From assembly GCA_955652835.1 (NCBI GenBank), contig CATPBO010000087.1, positions 1 through 45,351 on the forward strand: a DNA stretch of 45,351 bases, given 5' to 3'. Positions 7,698 through 17,312 of the stretch are shown one piece after another (within the stretch, counting starts at the first letter, position 1; every line of letters starts with the position of its first letter). The position numbers and the translations under genes were made by a program. The stretch comes from Candidatus Dormiibacterota bacterium. Its GTDB lineage: Bacteria; Chloroflexota; Dormibacteria; Dormibacterales; Dormibacteraceae. The notes under the pieces are model-generated. The model searched no databases, was not told the origin of the DNA, and saw only the letters and a program-made list of their open reading frames with translations.

Positions 7698-8635
7698 TCT
7701 TTGACTTGCTGACGTTCGTGGTCACCTTTGTGATCGCGCTCGTCCTCTATCCACCCGCGATTCGCTGGCTGAGGCGCATGAAAAGTGTGCAAGTCATCCA
7801 GGCCGAACTGCCGGACAGTCACCAGAAGAAAGCAGGCACCCCGACCGGCGGCGGAGTGGTCTTCGTCGCGGTCGCATTCACCGCAGGCTTGGTCGCTTCG
7901 TTGGCGGGCCATCCAGGTGCGATACCTGCCATTGGAGGGCTCGTCGCCGGCGGTTTGCTCGGTTTTGCCGATGACCGCAGCAAGCTGCGAGTGGGTACAC
8001 GTGGCATCCCGGCGCGCCTCAAGCTGCCGCTCCAGTTCCTGCTGGCCATCCCCGTCGCATGGTTCGCCACAGTTCAGGGCGCACCCCATCAGATGTGGCT
8101 GCCTGCTACACCCTGGCTGTTGTTTCCTTTTGCCGTCGTCGCGATCGTCGCCACCGCCAACGCAGTCAACCTGACCGACGGCATGGACGGCTTGGCGGGC
8201 GGGCTTTCGACAATCGCGGTTGCTGCGCTTGTCCTGCTGCTTCCAGGTGCTCTCGCGGGCGAGAAGGCGGTGGCGCTCAGCCTCTGCGGCGCGTTGGTGG
8301 CATTTCTCATCTTCAATCGCTATCCCGCGCGCGTCTTTATGGGTGACACAGGTGCCCTCGCGATCGGATACGCACTGGCCGCGATGGCCATTCAGCAGGG
8401 ATACATGCTGCTACTCCCTCTGCTTGGCCTCGTTTTCGCCCTCGAGACCCTGTCTGTCATCATTCAGGTGGCCTACTTCAAGGTCAGCGGCGGACGCCGC
8501 GTTTTCACGATGACCCCGATTCACTACACGTTCCACCACAAGGGTTGGTCTGAGAACCGCATCGCGCTCTCGTTCTGGGGCGCGGGGCTAGTCTCTGCGC
8601 TGGCCGCGGCCGGGGTGGCACGGCTGGCCACGTGA
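7694..8635 (+). CDS. mraY: Phospho-N-acetylmuramoyl-pentapeptide-transferase
   Basis: KKAGTPTGGGVVF, NAVNLTDGMDGLAGG, FMGDTGALAIG; TTGA overlap with murF. Confidence 0.96.
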   Translation: MIFDLLTFVVTFVIALVLYPPAIRWLRRMKSVQVIQAELPDSHQKKAGTPTGGGVVFVAVAFTAGLVASLAGHPGAIPAIGGLVAGGLLGFADDRSKLRVGTRGIPARLKLPLQFLLAIPVAWFATVQGAPHQMWLPATPWLLFPFAVVAIVATANAVNLTDGMDGLAGGLSTIAVAALVLLLPGALAGEKAVALSLCGALVAFLIFNRYPARVFMGDTGALAIGYALAAMAIQQGYMLLLPLLGLVFALETLSVIIQVAYFKVSGGRRVFTMTPIHYTFHHKGWSENRIALSFWGAGLVSALAAAGVARLAT

Positions 8636-9894
8636 CGGCCCTGGTCGTCGGCGCCGCCCGCAGTGGGATCGCGCTGGCCAAACACCTCAGGCGCGTGGGC
8701 CAAGACGTGCGTCTATTTGACCGCAAGCCCGCCGCGGAGCTGCGCGACGCGCTCGCCCAGATGCCGTCAGGAGTCGATGTGAGGCTTGGTGATGAGGCGG
8801 GTCTCCTCGATGGGATCGAGGTTGTGTATGCGAGCCCAGGCGTGCCGTGGGACTCGCAGCTTTTGAATGACGCACGCGCGCGAGGCGTTGCCATCTCGAG
8901 CGAGATCGACCTTTTTCTCAAGCTCTGTCCCGGCTCCGTGGTCGGCATCACCGGCACCAATGGCAAGACGACCACGACCGCGCTCACGGGCGCCGTCCTC
9001 GCCGCCGGCGACCGGCCCGTGTTGGTCGGCGGCAACATCGGCGACACGGTGCTCGACCGGCTCGACGAGATCACGCCGCGCCATTGGGTCGTGCTCGAGC
9101 TCTCCAGCTTCCAGCTGGAGTCGGTGGAGCGGCCGCGTCTCCACGTCGGCGTGATCCTCAACATCACACCCGACCACCTCGACCGCCACCACACCTTTGA
9201 GAAGTACGTGGACTTGAAGGCGCGCGCGATCGAGTTCGCCGAGCCCGACGATTACGCGGTCCTGAACGGCCGCGACGAGATTTGCCGCGGGCTCGCGACC
9301 CGCACCCGTGGGCAGGTGGTCTGGTTCGACCAGCACCAGCCGATGCCGCCAATGCCGCTGCCCGGCCGGCACAACATGGAGAACGCGCTTGCCGCGGCGG
9401 CTGTCGGACGGATCGCGCGTCTATCGGATGAGTCGATAAACACCGCCATCCGTTCTTTCAAAGGAGTCGAGCACCGGCTCGAGCTGGTGGGGGAATGGGC
9501 GGGGGTGCGCTGGTACAACGATTCGAAGGCCACGAACCCGGACGCGGGCCGCGTCGCGCTGAGCGCGTTCCCTGGCGCGCCCGTGGTGCTCATCGCGGGC
9601 GGCTACGGCAGCGGGTTCGAGCTCGACGAATGGGTCGCCGAGGTGCTTGCCAACACCGAGGCGGTCGTGCTGATCGGCGCCTCGGCCGACCTGCTGGAAG
9701 ATGCTCTCCGCGCTCATCCCAAGGTCGTTCGTGCAGCAAGCCTCGAAGAAGCGGTGGTCACGGCGGCCGGCTTCTCCCGCCAGGGCGGGGTTGTGCTGCT
9801 CAGCCCCGCCTACAAGAGCTTCGACATGTTCAAGGACTATGAGGACCGGGGCAATCAGTTCAAAGCCCTGGTTCGCAGGCGGTTCGCGGCATGA
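8632..9894 (+). CDS. murD: UDP-N-acetylmuramoylalanine--D-glutamate ligase
   Basis: ITGTNGKTTTTAL, LELSSFQLE, LNITPDHLDRH; GTGA overlap. Confidence 0.95.
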   Translation: MTALVVGAARSGIALAKHLRRVGQDVRLFDRKPAAELRDALAQMPSGVDVRLGDEAGLLDGIEVVYASPGVPWDSQLLNDARARGVAISSEIDLFLKLCPGSVVGITGTNGKTTTTALTGAVLAAGDRPVLVGGNIGDTVLDRLDEITPRHWVVLELSSFQLESVERPRLHVGVILNITPDHLDRHHTFEKYVDLKARAIEFAEPDDYAVLNGRDEICRGLATRTRGQVVWFDQHQPMPPMPLPGRHNMENALAAAAVGRIARLSDESINTAIRSFKGVEHRLELVGEWAGVRWYNDSKATNPDAGRVALSAFPGAPVVLIAGGYGSGFELDEWVAEVLANTEAVVLIGASADLLEDALRAHPKVVRAASLEEAVVTAAGFSRQGGVVLLSPAYKSFDMFKDYEDRGNQFKALVRRRFAA

Positions 9895-11099
9895 GCGCCA
9901 CCACAAGAGAAGGAAGGCAGCCGGACAAGCTGCTGCTTTTTACAACGGTCATCTTGTGCGGCGCGGGCCTGGTCATGGTGACCAGCGCGAGCGTGGCTTT
10001 CGCATACACGCAGCACCAGTCCGCCTTCTATTACGCCGAACGCCAGGCGGCCTGGATGCTCATCGGTTTTGTCGCGCTGTTCGTGCTCAGCCGGATCGAC
10101 TATCACCGGCTGCGACCGCTCGCCCCGGCGGGCGCTGTTGTCGCGGCGCTGCTGATGATCCTCGTGCTGGTGCCGCATCTTGGGGTGACGGTGAATGGGG
10201 CTCGCCGGTGGTTCGATGCCGGGCCTCTGGGCACCTTCCAGCCGTCAGAGCTCGGCAAACTTGCGTTCGCTGTTTTCGTGGCGCACTGGATCGACAAACA
10301 TGCGGCGCAAATCGGCGACTTCCAGAAGACCTTAGTTCCGTTTGCGGCAATGCTCGCGGGCGTCCTCGTGCTCTTGATGCTGGAGCGCGACCTGGGCACG
10401 TCGATCGTCATGGTCGGCATCTTCGTCAGCATCTACTGGGCCGGCGGCGGTCGGGTCCGGCACATGGTCCTGCTGGTCGGGGCTCTTGGTCTGGGCTTCG
10501 TCGCGCTGACCATGCTCGAGCCGTATCGATTCGCGAGGTTGACTGCCTTCAAGAACCCCTGGGCGGATCCATTAGGCTCCGGCTTCCAGGCGACACAGTC
10601 TCTATACGGTCTCGCGTCAGGAGGGTGGTTCGGAGTCGGCATCGGCCACTCCATCGAGAAGTACGGCTGGCTGCCCGAGGCCCACACCGACTTCATCTTC
10701 GCCATCGTCGGCGAGGAGACCGGCCTCATCGGCACTACGCTGGTGATGCTCGGCTTCCTGTTCTTCGGCTTGCGCGGCTACCGCGCAGCGCTTCGCGCCC
10801 CGGACCGTTTCGGTGTCGGGCTGGCGGCCGCCATCACCACGTGGATCGCCTTTGAAGCGTTATTGAACATGGCGACGGTGACCAACACTCTCCCCATCAC
10901 CGGCGTGCCGCTGCCGTTCTTCAGCTACGGCGGGACGGCCGTGGCAACCGAGCTTGCAGCCGTTGGTGTTCTGCTCAGCATCGCCCGGAGTGGCACAGGA
11001 TCATCACTAGGAAGGACAGATGAGGCTATTGATCGCTGGCGGCGGGACCGGAGGGCACCTGTATCCGGCGCTCGCGGTCGCCCGAGCGTTTCGCGCTGA
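9891..11099 (+). CDS. ftsW: SEDS-family peptidoglycan glycosyltransferase FtsW
   Basis: SEDS multi-TM protein; FGVGIGHSIEKYGWLPEAHTDFIFAIVGEE, LPITGVPLPFFSYGGTA. Confidence 0.94.
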   Translation: MSATTREGRQPDKLLLFTTVILCGAGLVMVTSASVAFAYTQHQSAFYYAERQAAWMLIGFVALFVLSRIDYHRLRPLAPAGAVVAALLMILVLVPHLGVTVNGARRWFDAGPLGTFQPSELGKLAFAVFVAHWIDKHAAQIGDFQKTLVPFAAMLAGVLVLLMLERDLGTSIVMVGIFVSIYWAGGGRVRHMVLLVGALGLGFVALTMLEPYRFARLTAFKNPWADPLGSGFQATQSLYGLASGGWFGVGIGHSIEKYGWLPEAHTDFIFAIVGEETGLIGTTLVMLGFLFFGLRGYRAALRAPDRFGVGLAAAITTWIAFEALLNMATVTNTLPITGVPLPFFSYGGTAVATELAAVGVLLSIARSGTGSSLGRTDEAIDRWRRDRRAPVSGARGRPSVSR

Positions 11100-12063
11100 G
11101 GAACCCGACGGTGCTGTGCTCCTGGTCGGCCGCAGCGGCGGTCCGGAGGAGAGCCTCGTGCCCGCCGCCGGCTTCGAGCTGGCGACGGTCAACATCCGCG
11201 GCCTCGACCGGGACGCGATGTGGAAGAACATCGCACTTCCCGCACTCCTGCCGGCCTCTTTGCGCGCCGGGCTCCGCATCGTCGATCGCTTTCGCCCGGA
11301 CGTCGTCCTCGGGATGGGCGGATACGTGATGGCGCCTGCAGTCGCTGCGGCGCGCCTTCGAGGCATCCCTTACGTCCTACATGAGAAGGACGTGCGGCCC
11401 GGGCTTGCCACGCGAATCTTCGCGGGCAAGGCCGCCGCGATCTGCACCACCCTGCCAGGAACGGAAAAACGGCTCAAGGCACGCCGCATCGATCTCACCG
11501 GCGTCCCGCTCCGTGATGGATTCGAGCCGCGCACGCCAGAAGTTCCGCCGCGCCGGCTGCTCGTCACAGGGGGGAGCCAGGGCGCGCGCAACTTGAACCA
11601 GGCGCTGTGGTCCGCGCTCGACACTCTTGCCGGCCGCTTTGAAGAGGTGATTCACGTGGCCGGGCAGCAGGGTGCCCTGGGCGTGAAGCAGCACGAGCGC
11701 GCCGGATATACGGGGATGGCGTTCACCGATGCCATGCCCGCCTTGATGGCACGCGTTGACCTGGTCGTGAGCCGGGCGGGCGTCGGGACCATCGCCGAGG
11801 CCACCGCGGTCGGCCTGCCGATGATCCTCGTCCCGGGAACTTTCGGTGGGGGCCACCAGGAGGAGAACGCGGCGGCCATGGTCGATGCCGGCGCGGCGGT
11901 GCGCGTCGCTGACACCGGTCTCACCGGCGAACGCCTCGTCGAGGCGATCCAGCACCTTGATGCCGATCGCCTGCGGGCGATGGCTAAGGCATCGGCGTCG
12001 GCCGGGCGGCGCGACGCCGCTCAGCGAGTGCTGGCAGTTCTGCACGAGGTTGCCCGCAAATGA
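11020..12063 (+). CDS. murG: UDP-GlcNAc undecaprenyl-PP-MurNAc-pentapeptide GlcNAc transferase
   Basis: MRLLIAGGGTGGHLYPALA; VTGGSQGARNLN; SRAGVGTIAEATAVGLPMILVP. Confidence 0.96.
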   Translation: MRLLIAGGGTGGHLYPALAVARAFRAEEPDGAVLLVGRSGGPEESLVPAAGFELATVNIRGLDRDAMWKNIALPALLPASLRAGLRIVDRFRPDVVLGMGGYVMAPAVAAARLRGIPYVLHEKDVRPGLATRIFAGKAAAICTTLPGTEKRLKARRIDLTGVPLRDGFEPRTPEVPPRRLLVTGGSQGARNLNQALWSALDTLAGRFEEVIHVAGQQGALGVKQHERAGYTGMAFTDAMPALMARVDLVVSRAGVGTIAEATAVGLPMILVPGTFGGGHQEENAAAMVDAGAAVRVADTGLTGERLVEAIQHLDADRLRAMAKASASAGRRDAAQRVLAVLHEVARK

Positions 12064-13352
12064 GGGTCCACCTGATGGGAGCCGGCGGAGCAGGGGTCTC
12101 GGCACTGGCCCGCGTCTTCCTCGCCCGAGGCGACGAGGTGAGCGGCTGCGATACGAAAGCATCGGACACGACTGAGGAGCTCGAGGACGCGGGCGTGCGC
12201 ATCCTCATCGGGCACGACCCGGAGCACGTTTTGTTCCAGGACCTTCTCGTTTACAGCGGAGCGATCAAAGGCTCGCCCGAGCTCGATGCGGCCCGCGCGA
12301 TGGGGGTGAAAGTGCTGAGCCGGGCCGAGATGCTGGCTGAGCTCATCAACGAGTCCGACTCGATCGCCATCGCCGGTACGGCCGGCAAGACGACGGTGAC
12401 TCACATGCTCGGCCACATCCTCGTCACCGCGGGCTACGACCCAACAGTGATGGTCGGCGATGGCGCGAGCGCTCGCGCGGGGCGTTCGAAATGGCTGGTG
12501 GCGGAGACAGACGAGTCCGACGGGACCCTGACGCTTCACCATCCTCGCCGCGCCATCGTCACCAACATCGAGCTCGACCACCCGGACCACTTCAGGGATG
12601 TCAGCGCCGTCCGCGACCTCTTCCAGTGGTTCATCGGGAACCTGCCCGAGGACGGTCTGGCGGTCGTGTGCGCGGACGACGAGCTGGTTCGAGATCTCAA
12701 GCCGAGAGCGCGGCGAGTCACTTATGGCTTCCGGCATGATGCGACGTATCGCAGCGAACCCGTCCGCCCGTTCCCGATCCATCGCGACGGAATCGAGCTT
12801 GGCCGCATCAACCTGAAGCAGCCGGGCCGCCACAACATCCAGAACGCGACTGCCGCCGCTGCGATGGCGCTCGAGATAGGTGTGCCGTTTGCCGAAGTCG
12901 CGGCAGCGCTCGAGTCGTTCCCCGGTGCGCACCGGCGCATGGAGCTACTCGGCGTGTTCCAGGGGGCGACCGTCTACGACGACTATGCACACCACCCGAC
13001 GAAAGTGCGCGCCACGATCGAGGCCGCGCGGGAGCTTCGTCACCGGCGCCTGATAGTCGTTTTCCAGCCGCACCGCTATTCCCGCCTGTCGGCGTTCATG
13101 CACGACTTCTCGCGCGCGTTCGATGGCGCAGACAAGGTGCTCGTGCTGGATGTGTATGGCGCGGGCGAGCAAAACACCTCAGGAGTGCAGGCCTCCGACC
13201 TAGCGCACCAGATGCCGAACGCTTCCTACGTCGGCGATTTCAAGACGGCGCGAGAGATCCTCGAAGGGCTGGTTGGGCCGGGTGACCTCCTGCTCTTGAT
13301 GGGCGCCGGAGACATCAACAAGTTGGGCGATGAGCTGGCGCACCGCGTCTAA
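12060..13352 (+). CDS. murC: UDP-N-acetylmuramate--L-alanine ligase
   Basis: GAGGAGVSALARV, IAGTAGKTTVTHML, VYDDYAHHPTKV, FQPHRYSR. Confidence 0.96.
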   Translation: MRVHLMGAGGAGVSALARVFLARGDEVSGCDTKASDTTEELEDAGVRILIGHDPEHVLFQDLLVYSGAIKGSPELDAARAMGVKVLSRAEMLAELINESDSIAIAGTAGKTTVTHMLGHILVTAGYDPTVMVGDGASARAGRSKWLVAETDESDGTLTLHHPRRAIVTNIELDHPDHFRDVSAVRDLFQWFIGNLPEDGLAVVCADDELVRDLKPRARRVTYGFRHDATYRSEPVRPFPIHRDGIELGRINLKQPGRHNIQNATAAAAMALEIGVPFAEVAAALESFPGAHRRMELLGVFQGATVYDDYAHHPTKVRATIEAARELRHRRLIVVFQPHRYSRLSAFMHDFSRAFDGADKVLVLDVYGAGEQNTSGVQASDLAHQMPNASYVGDFKTAREILEGLVGPGDLLLLMGAGDINKLGDELAHRV

Positions 13353-14250
13353 GGTCAAGTGGCTCGAGTTGCTGCCCGGGGTCAGCGAGGACGAACCGCT
13401 GGCTTCGCGCACGTCGTTCGGCATCGGTGGCCCTGCGGACTTCTTCGTCGAGATGAGCCGGCCCCAAGCCATCGAGGAGGTGATCGACGGCTGCGTGGAG
13501 CGCGGCATCCCATACCTGCTCCTGGGCGCCGGTACGAATCTTCTGATCGCCGACGCCGGCGTCGAGGGCCTGGTGCTCAGGGTTGTCAACCGCGAGCACC
13601 AGGTCGACGGCAGGGAGGTGCGGGCCGGGGCCGGCTTGAAGATGATGCGGCTCGCGCGGATCGCGGCCGACGCCGGACTCCGAGGTTTCGAGTTTGGCAT
13701 CGGCATCCCAGGCACGGTTGGCGGCGCTGTTTATCAGAATGCCGGCTGTTGGGGCAAAGAGCTGCGCGAGGTCCTCGTCGAGGTGGAGGGCTACATGCCC
13801 GGAGCCGGAGCGAAGACCTGGAGTCCGGCTGACCTCCAGTTCGGCTATCGCACCTCCGCGCTGCGTGAGGGGAGGCTCAAAGGTGGGCTCGTGATCGAAG
13901 CGAAGTTCCAGCTCGAGCGCGGCGATGGAGAAGCGGCCAAGGCGCTGATGGCCAAGCTCACCAAGGAACGGAATGAAACACAACCGATCAAGACCAAGAA
14001 CAGCGGAAGCGTCTTCAAGAATCCGCCCGGCGACTCAGCGGGGCGCCTGGTGCAGGCCGCAGGCCTGAAGGGCGCTCGCGAAGGAAATGCCGTGGTCTCG
14101 ACGCTGCATGGCAATTTCATCGTCAACGAGGGCGGCGCGACCGCGGTCGAGGTGAGGCGCCTCATCGAGCGCATCCAGGCCGAGGTCAGGCGGCGGTTCA
14201 ACCTCGAGCTCGAAACAGAGGTCGAGATGGTGGGGAGGTTCAAGGGTTGA
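13330..14250 (+). CDS. murB: UDP-N-acetylenolpyruvoylglucosamine reductase
   Basis: ASRTSFGIGGPADFFVE, LLGAGTNLLIAD, GSVFKNPPGDSAGRLVQAAGLKG. Confidence 0.95.
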   Translation: MSWRTASKVKWLELLPGVSEDEPLASRTSFGIGGPADFFVEMSRPQAIEEVIDGCVERGIPYLLLGAGTNLLIADAGVEGLVLRVVNREHQVDGREVRAGAGLKMMRLARIAADAGLRGFEFGIGIPGTVGGAVYQNAGCWGKELREVLVEVEGYMPGAGAKTWSPADLQFGYRTSALREGRLKGGLVIEAKFQLERGDGEAAKALMAKLTKERNETQPIKTKNSGSVFKNPPGDSAGRLVQAAGLKGAREGNAVVSTLHGNFIVNEGGATAVEVRRLIERIQAEVRRRFNLELETEVEMVGRFKG

Positions 14251-15200
14251 GGGTGGCCGTGCTCCGGGGCGGCAGGTCGGCAGAGCGCGAGGTCTCGCTC
14301 ATGTCCGGCGGGCAGGTGGAGAAGGCATTGCAGTCGCGGGGGCACGAGGTCACCGGCGTCGATGTGGACCTCAACACGTGGGACGTGCTTAAAGACGGCG
14401 GCTTTGATTGCGTGTTCAACGCTCTTCACGGACGGCTCGGCGAAGACGGAACCGTGCAGGGGATGCTCGAGCTCCTCGGGCTGCCTTACACGGGTTCAGG
14501 GGTCCTGGCGTCCGCGCTTTGCATGGACAAGGCGCGCGCCAACGTGATGATGGCGGCTGCCGGGCTGCACATCCCCACGTTTGAAGAGCTCGAGATCAAG
14601 GACGGAGTCGCCGGCGATCTTGTTGAGCGGCTGGTCAAGACATACGGGCTGCCGCTGGTGGTCAAGCCGGTGCGCGAGGGCTCGACCCTCGGGCTGACCA
14701 TCGCGCAGGATGTCGACCAGGTCGGGAGCGGGCTCGTCCTGGCCGCGCGCTACGACCGCCGCATCCTCGTCCAGAAGTTCGCCGCCGGTACCGAGATCAC
14801 CATCGGCGTGCTGGCGACTCCCGACGTGCAGGTGCTGCCCACCCTTGAGATCGTCAGCGACAATCCGGTGTACGACTACGACGCCAAGTACACGGCCGGC
14901 AAATCGCACCACATCATCCCGGCCCGCATTCCCGAGCGCGCTCAGAGCGAGGCTTCCGCGGCCGCGCGTCGTGCGTTCATTGAGCTCGGCTGCGCCGGCA
15001 TGGCGCGTGTCGACATCATCGTCGACTCGCAAAGCAAACCATGGGTGCTCGAGGTCAACACGGTGCCGGGGCTGACCGAGCTCTCGCTGCTGCCGGACGC
15101 TGCTCGGGCCGCGGGAATCGCCTTCGACGAGCTGTGTCAGCGGCTGGTCGACCACGCGATCCGCCGCCAGGAACGTCGCGTTGGGCCGCCCGCGGGATGA
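14247..15200 (+). CDS. ddl: D-alanine--D-alanine ligase
   Basis: LRGGRSAEREVSLMSG, FNALHGRLGEDGTVQGMLE, GTEITIGVL, EVNTVPGLTE; TTGA overlap. Confidence 0.95.
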   Translation: MRVAVLRGGRSAEREVSLMSGGQVEKALQSRGHEVTGVDVDLNTWDVLKDGGFDCVFNALHGRLGEDGTVQGMLELLGLPYTGSGVLASALCMDKARANVMMAAAGLHIPTFEELEIKDGVAGDLVERLVKTYGLPLVVKPVREGSTLGLTIAQDVDQVGSGLVLAARYDRRILVQKFAAGTEITIGVLATPDVQVLPTLEIVSDNPVYDYDAKYTAGKSHHIIPARIPERAQSEASAAARRAFIELGCAGMARVDIIVDSQSKPWVLEVNTVPGLTELSLLPDAARAAGIAFDELCQRLVDHAIRRQERRVGPPAG

Positions 15201-16135
15201 GGTTTCGCCGCCGGAGGTCACTGATGCCCCGCATCGATTGGCGGCGCGGCCTGGAGCAGACCGAGCCGCTGAAGGGACAGCTTTGGACCCGTTCGGAGCA
15301 GGCGCTGCGCGAGCCGGACGTGCGTTGGATCTGGCGGGGGCTGGCGGTCGTGGTGGCGATCGCGGAATCGGCTCTGCTCGGATGGCTCTGGTTCGGACCG
15401 GCGCTGACGGTTCAGACCGTCGACGTGGTCGGTGCCCAACACATGACTCAGGCCCAGGTGGCGCGTGCGGCAGGACTGTCCGATGGCGCCTCGGTGCTGT
15501 CCGTGGACGGCATTTCGGACAGGCAGCACCTGTTGGGCCAGACCTGGGTGCGCACCGCGACCGTCGATCCGGTTCTGCCGGGAACCGTCCTCATTAAGGT
15601 CAGCGAGTGGCAGCCCGTCGCCGCTTATCACTCCGGTAAGGGCGCAAAGCTCTTCCTTCTCTCTGATCAGGCGGTCGTGCTGGGCCCGACCTCGACCCTG
15701 GGGACTCTGGTCGATGTGCAGGGCCCGGCCGGAACGGACCCGCGCGTCGGCGACCATCCGCTCGATGCCCAGCTCCTCACCGCCCTGGTAAACATCCAGC
15801 GCGGCCTCCCGGGCCTGATCGGGCAGGACGTCGCGAGTTTTATCTTTGACTCCTGTGGCCAATTAACGCTCATCACCAAGCGCGGTTGGAAGGTTTACTT
15901 TGGCCGCGTGCTGACACCTGAGGAGTTCGCGACGCTGCGCGACAAGCTCACTGCCCTCAAGGCCATCGCCGGAACCGTGAACTACAACTCCGCCGACCTG
16001 GAGTACGTCAATGTGATGAACCCGTCCGAGGCCGCTGTGGGTTACAAGTCCCGCGAGCCGGCGCCGCCATCACCAGGCGCCACGCCCCAGCCGACTCCGA
16101 CTCCGACTCCGACTCCGGCGCCCACATGCAAATAG
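15197..16135 (+). CDS. ftsQ: Cell division protein FtsQ/DivIB (POTRA domain) with Pro/Thr-repeat tail
   Basis: TM then LTVQTVDVVGAQHMTQAQVARAAGLSDGASVL; position ddl-ftsQ; ATGA overlap with ddl. Confidence 0.88.
   Translation: MRFRRRRSLMPRIDWRRGLEQTEPLKGQLWTRSEQALREPDVRWIWRGLAVVVAIAESALLGWLWFGPALTVQTVDVVGAQHMTQAQVARAAGLSDGASVLSVDGISDRQHLLGQTWVRTATVDPVLPGTVLIKVSEWQPVAAYHSGKGAKLFLLSDQAVVLGPTSTLGTLVDVQGPAGTDPRVGDHPLDAQLLTALVNIQRGLPGLIGQDVASFIFDSCGQLTLITKRGWKVYFGRVLTPEEFATLRDKLTALKAIAGTVNYNSADLEYVNVMNPSEAAVGYKSREPAPPSPGATPQPTPTPTPTPAPTCK
16091..16117. repeat. Hexanucleotide repeat (CCGACT)4CCG encoding PTPTPTPTP
   Basis: Direct reading of 16091-16117 in the ftsQ frame. Confidence 0.95.
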
Positions 16136-16154
16136 GGGGCAAGTAGGGGAATAG

Positions 16155-16487
16155 ATGCAGGTAATCGTCGTCGCGATCATCTTCGCGATCCTGGGTGTGA
16201 TGCTCGGCCTGCTGTCGCCTCTCACGATTCCGATCACGTATGCGCGCTACACCGCCGTCGCGCTCCTTGCCGCCCTCGACTCGATCTTCGGCGCCTTCAA
16301 GGCGTACATCAACGGCACGTTCGAGCCGCGCGTGTTCTTCAGCGGACTGCTGACCAACATGACGCTCGCCGCAGGTCTGACCTACTTTGGTGACAAGCTG
16401 GGCGTCGACCTCTCGATTGCAGCGATCGTCGCCTTCGGAGTGCGGATCTTCAACAACCTGGGAGCGATCCGCCGGCATTACTTGTAG
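16155..16487 (+). CDS. sbp: Small basic protein Sbp family (DUF1290)
   Basis: 110-aa, three TM-like segments; SPLTIPITYARYTAVALLAALDSIFGAFKAYINGTFEPRVFFSGLLTNMTLAAGLTYFGDKLGVDL; dcw position as in Firmicutes. Confidence 0.85.
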   Translation: MQVIVVAIIFAILGVMLGLLSPLTIPITYARYTAVALLAALDSIFGAFKAYINGTFEPRVFFSGLLTNMTLAAGLTYFGDKLGVDLSIAAIVAFGVRIFNNLGAIRRHYL

Positions 16488-17040
16488 GACGTTTGAGCCG
16501 GTAGAGGACGTGGCGTCGAAGGCGGTGTCCTACCGGAAGTCGCGGGTGGTCAAAGTCGTCGGCTGGGTCCCGCGTCATGCCCAACCCCTCCATCACTCGA
16601 ACTGACCTCGTGTTCGCCGGCACGGTGAACGAAACGATCTTCTCCAGGCCAACGCGATCGAAACCATCCGCGACCACTGCTCGTGCCGCCTCGGTGGCGA
16701 ACCCCCGGCCCCAATAATTCCGCGCTAGCCGCCATCCGACTTCGACTGCGGGAGTGAAGTGCGCTTCGAAGTTTGCCGGCGCGAGGCCGACATAGCCGAT
16801 GAAATCTGCTTCACCGGGCAGCTCGACTGCCCAGAGCCCATAACCGTTCGTGACGAAACCCGCCTGGATGCGATCCGCGAAAGCATCGGATTCCGCGCGG
16901 TCGAGCGCACTCGGGAAGTACTCCATCACTACGAGATCGGCGTTGAGCCGCGCGAAAGCCTCTTTGTCACCTGGCCGCCACCGCCGCAGCACAAGACGGT
17001 CGGTTCGGAGTTCCTCGATTGCGTTCGGAACTCTAGACAC
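16450..17040 (-). CDS. GNAT family N-acetyltransferase (RimJ-like)
   Basis: ELRTDRLVLRRWRPGDKEAFARLNAD...VGWRLARNYWGRGFATEAARAVVADGFDRVGLEKIVSFTVPANTRSVRVMEGLGM; GTG start at 17040. Confidence 0.88.
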   Translation of the reverse strand: MSRVPNAIEELRTDRLVLRRWRPGDKEAFARLNADLVVMEYFPSALDRAESDAFADRIQAGFVTNGYGLWAVELPGEADFIGYVGLAPANFEAHFTPAVEVGWRLARNYWGRGFATEAARAVVADGFDRVGLEKIVSFTVPANTRSVRVMEGLGMTRDPADDFDHPRLPVGHRLRRHVLYRLKRPTSNAGGSLPGC

Positions 17041-17245
17041 TGCGGTGCCCGGCTCCCGCGGGCTTCCGGCTCCGCCCAGCGCCGCGAGTGCCCGGCTCAC
17101 GCGGGTTTCAGGCCCCAAAATCGCCTCCAGACCCCACCCCAACGCCCTTTTCCCAGTCCTCTGCCAGCCGCCAGCGACCACAAGGCGTGCCACTAATTGA
17201 CTCACGACCCACAAAATCTGGTCTCCGCATTCGCCCAGGAGTCGA

Positions 17246-17251
17246 TATAAT
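17246..17251 (+). promoter_or_regulatory. Perfect TATAAT -10 element upstream of ftsA (weak -35)
   Basis: GTCGATATAATCCCGG about 60 nt upstream of the ftsA start. Confidence 0.5.
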
Positions 17252-17312
17252 CCCGGCAACCCGCCCCAATACCCGCGTCATCTCTACGTTCCAGGAGGCA
17301 TCCCAGCACACT

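Noticed and set aside
16091-16117. Phase-variable simple repeat in ftsQ
   Set aside because: Hexamer repeat in a coding frame changes tail length without frameshift; likely only a flexible Pro/Thr tail
17088-17312. N-terminal extension of ftsA to 17088
   Set aside because: FtsA homology begins at SRRKKTVGLDLGTS; the upstream part spans the GNAT intergenic region and the TATAAT promoter element
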